This document shows, in pieces, positions 52,765 to 61,786 of a DNA stretch of 64,000 nucleotides. This stretch comes from Dokdonella_A sp036518555 (GTDB taxonomy: Bacteria; Pseudomonadota; Gammaproteobacteria; Xanthomonadales; Rhodanobacteraceae). Position 1 is the first letter of the stretch. Each line of letters starts with the position of its first letter. The stretch is taken from contig NZ_DATDMY010000132.1 of assembly GCF_036518555.1 (NCBI RefSeq), positions 1 through 64,000 of the forward strand. Direction: 5' to 3'. The notes under the pieces are model-generated. The model saw only the letters and a list, made by a program, of their open reading frames with translations. It searched no databases and was not told the DNA's origin. A program made the translations under genes and the position numbers.

Positions 52765-52861
52765 TTTCGCGACGCCGCCAAAGGCTCGACTGCGTCACAA
52801 TGAAGGCCGCTGAAGTGCCGGTTTCATAACGGGTTATGGCAGCGGCCCCGACCCGTATTGC

Positions 52862-52890
52862 TTGACAACTGTTGCGTTTTCGCAAACGAT
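52862..52890 (+). promoter_or_regulatory. Candidate promoter for the FadL-like gene
   Basis: A perfect TTGACA at 52862-52867, a 17-base spacer and AACGAT at 52885-52890. The -10 is weak (3 of 6). Confidence 0.3.
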
Positions 52891-52938
52891 AGCGGGGGGA
52901 TTACACCACATACCACATCCACGGTCGCAAACAGGGCG

Positions 52939-54132
52939 ATGCAGCGGGCAACGGCAACTGCAGGGAGATGGATGGGAGCGCTGGGCACAGGGCTGGCGCT
53001 CCCATTCCTTTCGATGATGGCACAGGCGGCACCGCTCGAAGGGGCCGGATTGACCGTCGCGGACGCGCTCGCGACGCCATCCTCGGGCGGCGCCGCACTC
53101 GCGCGCTGGCACGACTACGCGCTCGCGAGCATCACGCCGCAATTCTCGTGGGCCTTGCAACCGCAGGAGCTCGTCGCGCCGCATGTGCTCGACAGCTACT
53201 CGACCGATGTCGCCCGCGCACCGTTGTTCGAGGCGCGCGCGAAGGGGCCGGGCCGCCTTTCGATTTCCGTCGCGACGGGGGCCGTGTCGGACACGCCCGC
53301 CGTGCTGTCGACGACCCAACCAGAGCATCTGGCCGTGCCCTCGGCGGGCTTGCAGCGCACCGTGGTCGCACCGTCGCTCGCCACGAACTGGGGCGAGACC
53401 GGCAGCCTGCGGTTGACCGGCGTGCTCGCCTATCAGCGATTCGCGAGCTTCGCTCTCGGCACCACCACCGACGCCTGGCGCCCGCTGCCGAGCTGGCAGC
53501 GCGACAGTTCCTACGGCGCCGGGGCGCGCGTCGACGTCGGCAACGAGATCGGCGAGCGCCTGCATTGGACGTTCGGCTATCAGTCGCGTGTCGGGATGGA
53601 CGCACTCTCCAACTATCGCGGCGTGTTCGCCGACGCAGGCGACTTCGACATCCCCGCGAGTGCGGCCGCGACGCTGAGCTATTCGGTCACGCCGGATTTC
53701 TCGATCGATGCGGGCGTGCAGCGCGTGCAGTACAGCCGCATCAAGCCGTTCACGAGCTCGAACCTGCCGACGCGTTTCCTCGCCCTGCTCGGCGACAGCA
53801 CGAGCCCCGTTTTCGCATGGCGCGACCTCGATGTGTACAGTCTCGGCTGGACCCTGCGCGACGAGGAGCTCGGCAACCTGCAGGTGCGCTACAGCACGCG
53901 CCAGCAGCCGGTGCCGACGTCGCGGCTGCTCGAGAGCGCGCTCGCGTCGGCCACGGCGGACGGCATGTTCTCGCTCGCATGGGGGCGTCCGTTCGGCCGC
54001 TCGACCAATCTGAGTTTTTCGGCGAACTACGCGACGTCGCCCTACTACCTGCTGATGCCGACGTACGTGTCGCGCGAAAATTCGACCGCGAGCCGTTTCG
54101 AGTTCGAGGCGCTCTGGTCGACCCGCTTCTGA
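52939..54132 (+). CDS. FadL/OMPP1-like outer-membrane protein
   Basis: A 397-residue exported beta-barrel. The signal peptide begins at the ATG 52939 with two Arg before the hydrophobic core and ends near 'SMMAQAA'. The C-terminal two thirds has alternating strands with the FadL-like order 'LHWTFGYQSRVGMD', then 'FDIPASAAATLSYSVTPDFS', and it ends in an aromatic residue (F), as outer-membrane barrels do. The usual FadL N-terminal plug motif is not evident, so the substrate is uncertain. An ATG at 52972 has a better GGGAG site but would remove the signal's positive charge. The following 156 bases hold no gene. Confidence 0.8.
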   Translation: MQRATATAGRWMGALGTGLALPFLSMMAQAAPLEGAGLTVADALATPSSGGAALARWHDYALASITPQFSWALQPQELVAPHVLDSYSTDVARAPLFEARAKGPGRLSISVATGAVSDTPAVLSTTQPEHLAVPSAGLQRTVVAPSLATNWGETGSLRLTGVLAYQRFASFALGTTTDAWRPLPSWQRDSSYGAGARVDVGNEIGERLHWTFGYQSRVGMDALSNYRGVFADAGDFDIPASAAATLSYSVTPDFSIDAGVQRVQYSRIKPFTSSNLPTRFLALLGDSTSPVFAWRDLDVYSLGWTLRDEELGNLQVRYSTRQQPVPTSRLLESALASATADGMFSLAWGRPFGRSTNLSFSANYATSPYYLLMPTYVSRENSTASRFEFEALWSTRF

Positions 54133-54288
54133 CCCCGGCCTTCCATCGAGGGACGCTCCGGACGCCCGCACTCGCGGGCGTCGTCCGTTACGGCGAGCGC
54201 GGGTACCGGGCCGGATGCAGACACCGTCATGGACGGGCATTGGCGCGCACGTGCCGGTTCGGCGCGTGCGCGCTACGTCCGTCGGCGG

Positions 54289-55689
54289 TCAGAGCACTTC
54301 CGACGCATAGTCCGCCAGGCGCGAGCGCTCCCCGCGGCGCAGCGTGATGTGCGCGCTGTGCTCCCAATTCTTGAAGCGGTCGACCGCATACGTGAGGCCC
54401 GACGTCGTCTCGGTCAGGTACGGCGTGTCGATCTGTTCGACATTGCCGAGGCAGATGATCTTGCTGCCGGGGCCCGCGCGCGTGACGAGCGTCTTCATCT
54501 GCTTCGGAGTGAGGTTCTGCGCTTCGTCGATGATGACGTAACGGCTGAGGAATGTGCGTCCGCGCATGAAGTTCATCGAACGGATCTTGATCCGCGACGC
54601 GAGCAGGTCGTTGGTCGCCGCACGGCCCCATGCGCCGCCTTCCTGCGGGTTGGTCAGCACCTCGAGGTTGTCGGTGAGCGCGCCCATCCACGGCGTCATC
54701 TTTTCCTCTTCGGTCCCGGGCAGGAAGCCGATGTCCTCGCCGACCGATACGGTGGCGCGTGTCATGATGATCTCGCGGTAGCGCTGCTGGTCCATGACCT
54801 GGGCGAGGCCCGCGGCAAGCGCCAGAAGGGTCTTGCCCGTACCGGCGGTACCGAGCAGGGTCACGAAGTCGATCTCCGGGTCCATCAGCGCATTGAGCGC
54901 GAAGTTCTGTTCGCGGTTGCGCGCCTGGATGCCCCAGACCGAATGCGATGCACCGATGCGATAGTCGTCGACGATCTGCAATATCGCCTTCTGGCCGTCC
55001 AGGCGCAGCACGCGCAGCTCGACTTCGTCCTCGCCCGGCAGGAAGAGGTTCTGGTTCGGGTGCCAGTCCTCGTCCTTGCGCCGCTTCACTTCATAGAACG
55101 TGCGGCCGCGTTCGGACCACGAGCGCAGCTCGCCGTGCCGATCCCAGAAGTTCTTGGGCAGTTCGGCCAGGCCGTTGTAGAGCAGGCTGAAGTCGTCGAG
55201 CGCGCGATCGTTCTCGTAATCCTCGGCCGTGATGCCGTAGATCTTCGCCTTGATGCGCAGGTTGATGTCCTTGGACACCAGCACGACCGGTTCGCGCGGA
55301 CGCGCCTCGCGCAAGCCGACGACTGCGGCGAGGATGAGATTGTCCGGCATCGTGCGCGCCGACCGCTTGTCGATCGCGACGTGCGCATTGGTCTGGAAAT
55401 ACAGGCGGCCCGCCTTCGGTTTGCGATCGAGCTGCAGGCCCTGCGGCAGGCGCAGCTCGACGCCGTCCTCGATCGGATGGCCATTGCCTGCGACCATGAG
55501 TTCGTTGAGGAAGCGGCTGACCTGACGGGCGTTGCGCGACGTTTCCGACGTGCCCTTCTTCGCGGCATCCAGTTCCTCGAGCACCGTCATCGGAATGAAC
55601 ACGTCGTGTTCCTCGAATCGGAACAACGACGTCGGGTCATGCATGAGCACGTTGGTGTCGAGAACGTAGATGCGCTTGCCTCGAGTCAT
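54289..55689 (-). CDS. PIN-PhoH ATPase (PhoH2-like)
   Basis: A 466-residue two-domain protein. The N-terminal PIN RNase domain ('YVLDTNVLMHDPTSLF', 'DNLILAAV', 'LVSKDINLRIKA') is joined to a C-terminal PhoH ATPase with Walker A 'LLGTAGTGKTLLALAAGL' and Walker B 'RYVIIDEAQNLTPKQMK'. Proteins of this form unwind and cleave RNA. In some bacteria PhoH responds to phosphate starvation, but no Pho box was found here. It is separated from bcp by 205 bases without a gene. Confidence 0.94.
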   Translation of the reverse strand: MTRGKRIYVLDTNVLMHDPTSLFRFEEHDVFIPMTVLEELDAAKKGTSETSRNARQVSRFLNELMVAGNGHPIEDGVELRLPQGLQLDRKPKAGRLYFQTNAHVAIDKRSARTMPDNLILAAVVGLREARPREPVVLVSKDINLRIKAKIYGITAEDYENDRALDDFSLLYNGLAELPKNFWDRHGELRSWSERGRTFYEVKRRKDEDWHPNQNLFLPGEDEVELRVLRLDGQKAILQIVDDYRIGASHSVWGIQARNREQNFALNALMDPEIDFVTLLGTAGTGKTLLALAAGLAQVMDQQRYREIIMTRATVSVGEDIGFLPGTEEEKMTPWMGALTDNLEVLTNPQEGGAWGRAATNDLLASRIKIRSMNFMRGRTFLSRYVIIDEAQNLTPKQMKTLVTRAGPGSKIICLGNVEQIDTPYLTETTSGLTYAVDRFKNWEHSAHITLRRGERSRLADYASEVL

Positions 55690-55894
55690 GCGGGAGCCTC
55701 GTGCGAAAAGGAAGGGCCGCGCACGCGCAGCCGCGCGCGCGGATCGTGCAGCAACGCTGGAGACGGCGCGCGCCGCGATCCACGTGGATCGCGGCGGGAG
55801 CGTCGGTGCGTAGGTCGGCTCGCCGATTCGAACGTCCGCCGGCGGGGCGGACTCTCGAAGTTCCCGGGCGGCATATGGCAGGGCGAGATGACGG

Positions 55895-56356
55895 TCACAG
55901 CTGGGTGGCGCGCTCCAGTACGGCGGCGGCGTGGCCCGGCACGCGTACGTTTCGCCACTCCGCGACGAGCGTGCCTTCGGCGTCGACGAGGAACGTGCTG
56001 CGGATGACGCCGACGAAGGTGCGCCCGTACAGCGTCTTCTCGCCGAGCACGCCGAACGCGTTGCACCAGGTCTCGTCGATGTCGGCGACGAGCGGAAACG
56101 GCAGCGCGTGCTTTTCGCGGAACTTCGCGTGCGAGGCGGCGGAATCGCGCGAGACGCCGACGATCTCGCAGCCGGCCTTGCGGAACTGCTTGTAGAGATC
56201 GCGGAAGCCGTGCGCCTCGTTGGTGCAGCCGGGCGTATTGTCCTTCGGGTAGAAGTACACGACCACGGCCTGGCCGCGCAGGTCGGCGAGGGCGAGCGAG
56301 CTGCCGTCGTGCAGGACGCCCTTGAGTTTCGGAACCTTCTTGCCGATCTCGGGCAT
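55895..56356 (-). CDS. bcp: Thiol peroxidase Bcp (peroxiredoxin Q)
   Basis: A 153-residue atypical peroxiredoxin reducing peroxides. The peroxidatic cysteine is C44 in 'DNTPGCTNEA'. The position five residues on, usually the resolving Cys of E. coli Bcp, is H49, so the enzyme must work as a one-Cys form or use another Cys (C63 or C93). Other blocks ('VVYFYPKD', 'SRDS', 'RSTFLVD') are normal. It follows the GcvR-like gene by two bases, the usual gcvR-bcp pairing. Confidence 0.95.
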   Translation of the reverse strand: MPEIGKKVPKLKGVLHDGSSLALADLRGQAVVVYFYPKDNTPGCTNEAHGFRDLYKQFRKAGCEIVGVSRDSAASHAKFREKHALPFPLVADIDETWCNAFGVLGEKTLYGRTFVGVIRSTFLVDAEGTLVAEWRNVRVPGHAAAVLERATQL

Positions 56357-56358
56357 GG

Positions 56359-56949
56359 TCAGAACTTCATCGGATCCATGATCGCGTCGAGGTTGAGGCC
56401 GTCGCAGAACTCGAGGAAATCGTCGCGCAGCGCAGCGATGTGCATCGTGTTCGGGATGCCGATGGTGATCTGTGCCGAAAACATGTCCGCGCCGGTCTGC
56501 ATCGCGCGGTAGCGGGTCGAATGCAGCTGCTCGATCGTGATGTTCTGCCGCTCGAAGAACTCGGCGAGCTGGAACAGGACCCCGGTCTTGTCGGCGGCGA
56601 CCACCTCGACTACGTACGGCAACAGGTTCGACTGCGGTTGTCGCGCGCTCGTGCGGAAGTGGGTCAGCCGCAACTCGCCGTCGCGATCGAGCCGGGCGAG
56701 CGCATTCTCGAGTTTGGCGATCGCGTCCCAGGCTCCCTGGGCGAGGGCGAGCACGCTGAGTTCGTTGCCGAGCGTGGAGACGCGCGCTTCGGCGAGATTG
56801 CAGCCGCATTCGGAAATGCGCTTGCTCAGTGCGACCAACGGCGAATGCGCGGGAGCGCCGAAGGCGCTGATGAGGAGGTAGTTCTCGTTCGAAGCGGGTC
56901 GCGTGGCGTCGCCCGGGGCCTGCCTTCCTGACTGCTTCACGGTTCCCAT
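56359..56949 (-). CDS. GcvR-like double-ACT regulator
   Basis: A 196-residue cytosolic protein with two ACT domains (about 24-95 and 110-185). 'NYLLISAFGAPAHSPLVALS' and 'VVAADKTGVLFQLAEFFERQ' are the ligand-binding strands and helices. GcvR represses the glycine cleavage regulator GcvA in enterics; here the target is unknown, since gcv genes are not in the window. The unit ends with bcp. It is divergent from dapA. Confidence 0.92.
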   Translation of the reverse strand: MGTVKQSGRQAPGDATRPASNENYLLISAFGAPAHSPLVALSKRISECGCNLAEARVSTLGNELSVLALAQGAWDAIAKLENALARLDRDGELRLTHFRTSARQPQSNLLPYVVEVVAADKTGVLFQLAEFFERQNITIEQLHSTRYRAMQTGADMFSAQITIGIPNTMHIAALRDDFLEFCDGLNLDAIMDPMKF

Positions 56950-57143
56950 GTCCTGCCCGCCGCATCGGCCGGCGATGCGCTCGCCCGCAGAATACTTGTG
57001 CACCCCTGGGGTCGCAAGCGGACGCGCCGACGGGCGGCGCATGTCACTGCAATGCCATGAATCGCCCGCTCCCGCGCATGGACTTGCTCGGACCTCAGCC
57101 CGTACCATCGCTGGCCTCACGATCCGCCAGGGCAGGTTCAGGC

Positions 57144-58046
57144 GTGGCACTTTCCGGCAGCATCTGCGCACTCGCGACGCCGTTCCGCGCAGGCGACGGC
57201 GCACTCGATCTCGACGCGTACGGCCGTCTCGTCGACCGGCAACTCGCGGGCGGTACGCGCGCGATCGTCGTTGCCGGATCGACCGGCGAGGCGGCTTCGC
57301 TCGACGACGACGAGTATTCGCGTCTGGTCGCATTCGCGGTCGATCGCGTCGCGCGGCGCGTACCCGTACTCGCGGGCAGCGGCCTGCCTTCGACACGCAA
57401 GACGATCACGCTGACGCAACGCGCGGTGGACGCCGGCGTCGACTACGTGCTCGTCGTCGCGCCCGCGTACGTGCGCCCGACCCAGGAGGGCATGTTCCGC
57501 CATTTCAGCGAAGTCGCCGATCACGCCCGAGTCCCCGTCGTGCTCTACAACGTGCCGGGGCGGACCGCCTGCGACCTGCGTCCGGAGACCGTTGCGCGCC
57601 TCGCCGTACACGGCAACATCGCGGGCATCAAGGAAGCCGTGGGCGACCCGCAGCGCGTGCGTGAATTGCTCGGTCTGCGTTCGTCGTCGTTCAGCGTCCT
57701 GTCGGGCGACGACCCGACCTGCGCGTACGCGCAGCTCGCCGGCGCCGACGGCGTGGTTTCCGTCGCGGCGAACGTCGTGCCCGCCCTGTTTGCCGCGATG
57801 TGCGACGCCTGCGCGCGGCGCGACGAGGCGGTCGCCGGCGAACTGGACCGGCGCCTGCAGCCGCTCTACGACGTGCTTGCGCTCGAGCCGAACCCGATCC
57901 CCCTCAAGTGGTGCCTGTCGCGCCTCGGCCTCGGCTCGTCGGTCCTGCGCCTGCCCCTGACCGAGCTGTCGCCGTCGCTGCGCGGACGAGCCGATCGAGT
58001 GCTCGCCGACCTCGGACTGGTCGAGGACGCTCCCGCAGTCGGGTAG
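57144..58046 (+). CDS. dapA: 4-hydroxy-tetrahydrodipicolinate synthase DapA
   Basis: A TIM-barrel aldolase of lysine and peptidoglycan synthesis, 300 residues with the GTG start at 57144. The pyruvate loop is 'GSTGEAASL', the catalytic Tyr lies in 'VVLYNVPGRTACDL', and the Schiff-base Lys in 'GNIAGIKEAVGD'. ATG starts at 57057 or 57078 would add 22-29 residues with no family similarity, but cannot be excluded. bamC follows after 165 bases, as in other gammaproteobacteria. Confidence 0.95.
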   Translation: MALSGSICALATPFRAGDGALDLDAYGRLVDRQLAGGTRAIVVAGSTGEAASLDDDEYSRLVAFAVDRVARRVPVLAGSGLPSTRKTITLTQRAVDAGVDYVLVVAPAYVRPTQEGMFRHFSEVADHARVPVVLYNVPGRTACDLRPETVARLAVHGNIAGIKEAVGDPQRVRELLGLRSSSFSVLSGDDPTCAYAQLAGADGVVSVAANVVPALFAAMCDACARRDEAVAGELDRRLQPLYDVLALEPNPIPLKWCLSRLGLGSSVLRLPLTELSPSLRGRADRVLADLGLVEDAPAVG

Positions 58047-58211
58047 ACTAGGTCGGTCGATGATTTCGCGCCCGGTGATCCGGGTGCCCCGCGTGGCCGC
58101 CAGACGGCAGCATGCCGTCCCGGAAAGACGGCCCGATGCCGTAGCGATCGCGATCCCTGGCCGGTAGCCAGGGGCAGCACGACCGCCGGAGAATCGTCGA
58201 CGGACCCTGGG

Positions 58212-58868
58212 ATGACTGACGACGGGACGGTATCTGTGAGACGGAACATCTTTGCGTTGCTGGCGGCCATCGTGTCGGCGTCGCTGCTCGGCGGATGCGG
58301 TTTCCTGCATCGCCATTTCGAGCGCAAGAACGACGAGTACACGCGCGCGGTCGAATCGCGGCCCCTGGAAGTGCCGCCCGACCTCGACTCGCCGAACAGC
58401 GCCGGCGCGCTGACGGTCCCCCCGGCGAGCGCGCGACCGGCCACGCCGGTGCAGGACGTACCCGCCGGTGACATGGGCGCGACGGCCCCACCGCCGGTCG
58501 TGATCGCGGCGCCTGGCGCGCTGCTGAGCGGCGACGGCCTTGCGGTTGCCGACGCGGTCGCGAGCACATGGTCGCGCGTCGGTCTTGCCCTCGAGCGCTC
58601 CGGTGCCGCAAGCATCGTCGGTCGCGACGAAGCCGGCCATACCTATGCGGTCGAGACCACCGGTACGACGACGTCCAAGCCGGGCTGGTTCAAGCGCGCG
58701 ATCACGTTCGGCCGTGCGGGCAACACGACCACGGCGCGTGTCCAGCTCACCGTCCGGGTCGTGGCGGATGGAGCCGGCAGCCGCGTCAGCGTCGAAGGCG
58801 CGAACGACGAAGCGTCGCGCGACGCCGCGCGCGCGCTGCTGCAGACGTTGCGCGAGCGTCTCTCCTGA
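58212..58868 (+). CDS. bamC: BamC-like outer-membrane lipoprotein
   Basis: A 218-residue lipoprotein. The lipobox is 'SLLGGC' with acylated C29 (if the ATG at 58212 is used; a GTG at 58236 gives a shorter signal and is equally plausible). A Pro/Ala-rich unstructured region (about 55-110), as in the BamD-binding lasso of BamC, precedes a helix-grip domain ('VADAVASTWSRVGLAL', 'VRVVADGAGSRVSV'). Only one helix-grip domain seems present, so the protein is shorter than E. coli BamC. Position after dapA supports the call. Part of the beta-barrel assembly machinery. Confidence 0.88.
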   Translation: MTDDGTVSVRRNIFALLAAIVSASLLGGCGFLHRHFERKNDEYTRAVESRPLEVPPDLDSPNSAGALTVPPASARPATPVQDVPAGDMGATAPPPVVIAAPGALLSGDGLAVADAVASTWSRVGLALERSGAASIVGRDEAGHTYAVETTGTTTSKPGWFKRAITFGRAGNTTTARVQLTVRVVADGAGSRVSVEGANDEASRDAARALLQTLRERLS

Positions 58869-58929
58869 GCCTTCATCGGGCCGTTGCGCGCCGGACCGAG
58901 GGTCCGGCGCGACGGCCGTGCGATCGTGC

Positions 58930-59253
58930 TCAGCGCTCGAGCAAGGCGAGCTTGCCCGGTTTGCCGTCCCATTCCTTCGCGTCGGCCGGGGCATCCTTGC
59001 GTTCGGTCAGCACCGGCCACGCCTTCGCGAGCTCGGCATTGAGTGCGATGAAGCCTTCCTGGCCCGCGGGCACGTCGTCTTCGGGATAGATCGCCTTCGC
59101 CGGGCATTCGGGTTCGCACAAGGTGCAATCGATGCATTCCTCCGGATCGATCACGAGGAAGTTCGGGCCTTCATGGAAACAGTCGACCGGACAGACCTCG
59201 ACGCAGTCGGTGTACTTGCACTTGATGCAATTCTCGATGACGACGAAGGGCAT
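58930..59253 (-). CDS. fdxA: Seven-iron ferredoxin FdxA
   Basis: A 107-residue ferredoxin with a [3Fe-4S] and a [4Fe-4S] cluster. Ligands are visible in 'CIKCKYTDCVEVCPVDCF' and 'CIDCTLCEPECPAKAI'. Length and C-terminal extension match bacterial FdxA. It carries electrons for unknown partners. It is convergent with bamC, leaving 61 bases. Confidence 0.96.
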   Translation of the reverse strand: MPFVVIENCIKCKYTDCVEVCPVDCFHEGPNFLVIDPEECIDCTLCEPECPAKAIYPEDDVPAGQEGFIALNAELAKAWPVLTERKDAPADAKEWDGKPGKLALLER

Positions 59254-59337
59254 GGGTGATCGAATCCGTGGACAAGGTGCGCATTGTAAGTGAGCCGTGC
59301 CACGGCGGTCATGCTTCGCGCGCGAATGGCTTCGTCG

Positions 59338-59413
59338 GAGCGGCTTCAGCCGCGATGCCGTGCCTGCGCCCGATCATCGATCCGCAAACCGAGGGTCGCG
59401 GCTGAAGCCGCGC
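59338..59413. repeat. REP-like palindrome pair (BIME-like)
   Basis: GCGGCTTCAGCCGCGA (59340-59355) and its exact complement TCGCGGCTGAAGCCGC (59396-59411) face each other 40 bases apart. Each arm is itself a palindrome (GCGGCT-TC-AGCCGC). This is the layout of paired REP elements in gammaproteobacteria; other copies should exist in the genome. Confidence 0.75.
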
Positions 59414-59547
59414 CCGCAGGACACGCAAGCGCGGGCGAAATGCATGCCCGCGAGTCGACTCACTCGAAGCGGCGGTTGCTGAAGCGTTCGGCCCGCTCTG
59501 GACCGATGCCCGAAGGCGCTGCCGACGGGGGCGTCCGCGTCCGAGCC

Positions 59548-59663
59548 GCGATCGGGGGCGATCGCAAAAAAGGAACCATCATGGATGGCCGCTCTGGGCT
59601 CGAACGTCGAAAACGCGGCAACGAGCCTGGGGTTGTGACCAGGCGGCGATCAAGGGCGATCGC
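59548..59663. repeat. Two copies of an 18-base GCGATC palindromic element
   Basis: GCGATCGGGGGCGATCGC (59548-59565) and GCGATCAAGGGCGATCGC (59646-59663) match at 16 of 18 bases; GCGATC and GATCGC pair as inverted arms. They lie just beyond the 3' end of the tRNA-Glu gene. Confidence 0.6.
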
Positions 59664-59672
59664 ACCGGCAAG

Positions 59673-59748
59673 TGGCGCTCCCTACGAGGTTCGAACTCGT
59701 GTTCCCGCCTTGAGAGGGCGGTGTCCTAGGCCACTAGACGAAGGGAGC
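59673..59748 (-). tRNA. tRNA-Glu (anticodon CTC)
   Basis: A full cloverleaf on the minus strand: acceptor stem GCTCCCT/AGGGAGC, anticodon stem CCGCC/GGCGG with loop CTCTCAA (anticodon CTC), T arm ACGAG-TTCGAAC-CTCGT, discriminator G, and an encoded CCA. 76 bases. Confidence 0.96.
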
Positions 59749-59822
59749 GTGTTGGGAAATGCCGAGCTGCGTAGTATAACGAATCGGTAACGCGCGGCAA
59801 ACCATCGGAGCAGAAGCAGCGG

Positions 59823-61193
59823 ATGACGTCGGAACGAAACGTACAGGAAGCGCCCATCCCCGGCTCGTTCCGAATCATCCCGCGTGCCGAGCACGCGATT
59901 TCCCGCAAGAGCATTTCCGCCGGGGCGCTGCGCGTGCTCTATCGGCTGCACGAAGCCGGTCATCGCGCCTGCCTCGTCGGCGGCGCCGTGCGCGACCTCC
60001 TGCTCGGCGGCCACCCGAAGGATTTCGACGTCGCCACCGACGCGACGCCCGAGCAGGTCCGCGCGCTGTTCCGCAACTGCCGCCTGATCGGCCGTCGCTT
60101 TCGTCTCGCGCACGTCGTGTTCGGTCGCGAGATCGTCGAGGTCGCGACCTTCCGCGGTAGCAGCGACGACGGCAGCGGCGACCGTCACCTCGTCGATGGC
60201 CGGCTCGTGCGCGACAACGTGTACGGCACGATCGAGGAAGACGCCGTGCGGCGCGACTTCACGGTCAACGCGCTCTACTACGACATCTCCGACTTCAGGG
60301 TGCTCGATTCGGTCGGGGGCATGGAGGACCTGCAGCATCGGGTGCTGCGCCTCATCGGCGACCCGGAGCAGCGCTATCGCGAGGATCCGGTGCGCATGCT
60401 GCGTGCGGCACGCCTCGCCGCGAAGCTCGGGTTCACGATCGAACCCGCGACCGCCGCGCCGTTCGCAGCACTCGGCCCGCTGCTCGCCGAAGCGCCGCCC
60501 GCGCGCCTGTTCGACGAGTCGCTGAAGCTGTTCCTCAGCGGCCACGGCCTCGCAAGCTTCCACACGCTCGAACGCCACGGCTTGCTGCAGCACGTATTCC
60601 CCGCGACGGCGCGCGTACTCGCGCAGGGCGACGCGGCGCATTTCCGACGTCTGGTCGAACAGACGCTCGCCAATACCGATGCGCGCGTGCGCGAGGACAA
60701 GCCCGTCACTCCCGCGTTCCTGTTCGCCGCGCTGCTGTGGGAACCGGTTCGGCGCGCCGCGCAGGCGGCGGTCGACGGCGGCGCGGATGCCGGCTCCGCA
60801 TGGTCGCACGCGACCGAACGCGTCTTGCGCGAGCAGGCGCAGCGCGTCGCCGTGCCGCGGCGCTTCACGATCGCGGTCGAGGAAATCTGGTCGATGCAGC
60901 CGCGCTTCGCCCAGCGCACGAAGAAGCGCGCGTTCCGCCTGCTCGAACATCCGCGTTTCCGCGCGGCCTACGACTTCCTCGTACTGCGTGCGGGCGAGTC
61001 GCCCGAGCTCGCGGAACTCGCCGCTTGGTGGACGGAGGCGCAGGAGCTCGACCAGGGCCAGCTCGCCGAGCGCCTTGCCGCGGCACCGTCGGCGGGAAGC
61101 GAAGCGCCGCCGCCCGCGGCGAAGCGCAAGCGTCCGCGCCGGCGGCGGCGCAAGAAGGCCGGCGTGGCGTCGGCTGCCGATGCCGGGGACTGA
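59823..61193 (+). CDS. pcnB: Poly(A) polymerase I PcnB
   Basis: A 456-residue nucleotidyltransferase that adds 3' poly(A) tails to RNA and so promotes decay. The catalytic blocks are 'LVGGAVRDLLLGGHPKDFDV' and 'RRDFTVNALYYDISD', with 'DPVRMLRAARLAAKLGF' after them. The 'RRFRLAHVVFG' segment supports PcnB over a CCA-adding enzyme. The C-terminus ends in a very basic tail ('KRKRPRRRRRKK') typical for RNA binding. folK begins inside its last codons (14-base overlap). Confidence 0.95.
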   Translation: MTSERNVQEAPIPGSFRIIPRAEHAISRKSISAGALRVLYRLHEAGHRACLVGGAVRDLLLGGHPKDFDVATDATPEQVRALFRNCRLIGRRFRLAHVVFGREIVEVATFRGSSDDGSGDRHLVDGRLVRDNVYGTIEEDAVRRDFTVNALYYDISDFRVLDSVGGMEDLQHRVLRLIGDPEQRYREDPVRMLRAARLAAKLGFTIEPATAAPFAALGPLLAEAPPARLFDESLKLFLSGHGLASFHTLERHGLLQHVFPATARVLAQGDAAHFRRLVEQTLANTDARVREDKPVTPAFLFAALLWEPVRRAAQAAVDGGADAGSAWSHATERVLREQAQRVAVPRRFTIAVEEIWSMQPRFAQRTKKRAFRLLEHPRFRAAYDFLVLRAGESPELAELAAWWTEAQELDQGQLAERLAAAPSAGSEAPPPAAKRKRPRRRRRKKAGVASAADAGD

Positions 61194-61683
61194 TCCCGCC
61201 GTGCAGCGCGCGTTCGTCGCGCTCGGCAGCAACCTTGGCGATCCCCAGCGGCAGGTCGAGCTCGCGTTCGACGCACTCGCCGCGGTCGCGTCGACGCAGC
61301 TGGTGGCGCGCTCTTCGCTGTATCGCAGTGCGCCGTGGGGCGTGACCGACCAGCCGGCGTTCGTCAATGCGGTCGTCGAACTCGAGAGCCGCCTGCCGCC
61401 GCGTGACCTGCTCGATGCCCTGCTCGGGATCGAACGTCGCCATGGCCGCATCCGCGACGGGTTGCGCTGGGGGCCGCGTACGCTCGATCTCGACCTGCTT
61501 GCCTGCGGCGACCTGCGCGTCGACGAGCCCGGCCTGGTACTGCCGCATCCGCAGCTCGCGCGGCGCGCGTTCGTGCTCGTGCCGCTGGCGGAGATCGCGC
61601 CGGATTTCGTCGTTGCCGGCGCAGGGCGCGTGCGCGACCTGCTCGACGCGGTCGACGTCGGCGGGGTCGTTCGCCTCGATTGA
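61180..61683 (+). CDS. folK: HPPK, 6-hydroxymethyl-dihydropterin pyrophosphokinase
   Basis: A 167-residue kinase of folate synthesis. 'AFVALGSNLGDPQRQVELA' and 'WGPRTLDLDLLACGD' are the substrate and metal sites (DLDL), and 'LPHPQLARRAFVLVPLAEIA' completes the core. The ATG at 61180 lies inside pcnB; a GTG at 61201 is an alternative. The pcnB-folK-panBC order is the common gammaproteobacterial arrangement. Confidence 0.95.
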   Translation: MPGTDPAVQRAFVALGSNLGDPQRQVELAFDALAAVASTQLVARSSLYRSAPWGVTDQPAFVNAVVELESRLPPRDLLDALLGIERRHGRIRDGLRWGPRTLDLDLLACGDLRVDEPGLVLPHPQLARRAFVLVPLAEIAPDFVVAGAGRVRDLLDAVDVGGVVRLD

Positions 61684-61755
61684 CGACGCGCCCGTCGGGC
61701 GAGGGTGGCCGCGCGCAAGGCGCTCGCATCTTCCGGTTCCCCAGCCGCCCGGATG

Positions 61756-61761
61756 ATAATG
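61756..61761 (+). promoter_or_regulatory. Candidate -10 element before panB
   Basis: GATAAT, 26 bases before the panB start; no clear -35. Confidence 0.3.
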
Positions 61762-61786
61762 CGAGGCCCGCCCGCAGGCCCCGACG

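Larger units (their letters stand above)
59254..59672. other. Gene-free region with inverted and interspersed repeats
   Basis: No supported gene in 419 bases. It holds a REP-like inverted pair at 59338-59413 and two near-identical 18-base GCGATC...GATCGC elements (listed separately). Frames here are short and unlike any family. Confidence 0.6.

Noticed and set aside
52765..52938. Possible TPP riboswitch upstream of thiD
   Set aside because: No THI-element core sequences were seen on the minus strand; the gap looks like two divergent promoters only.
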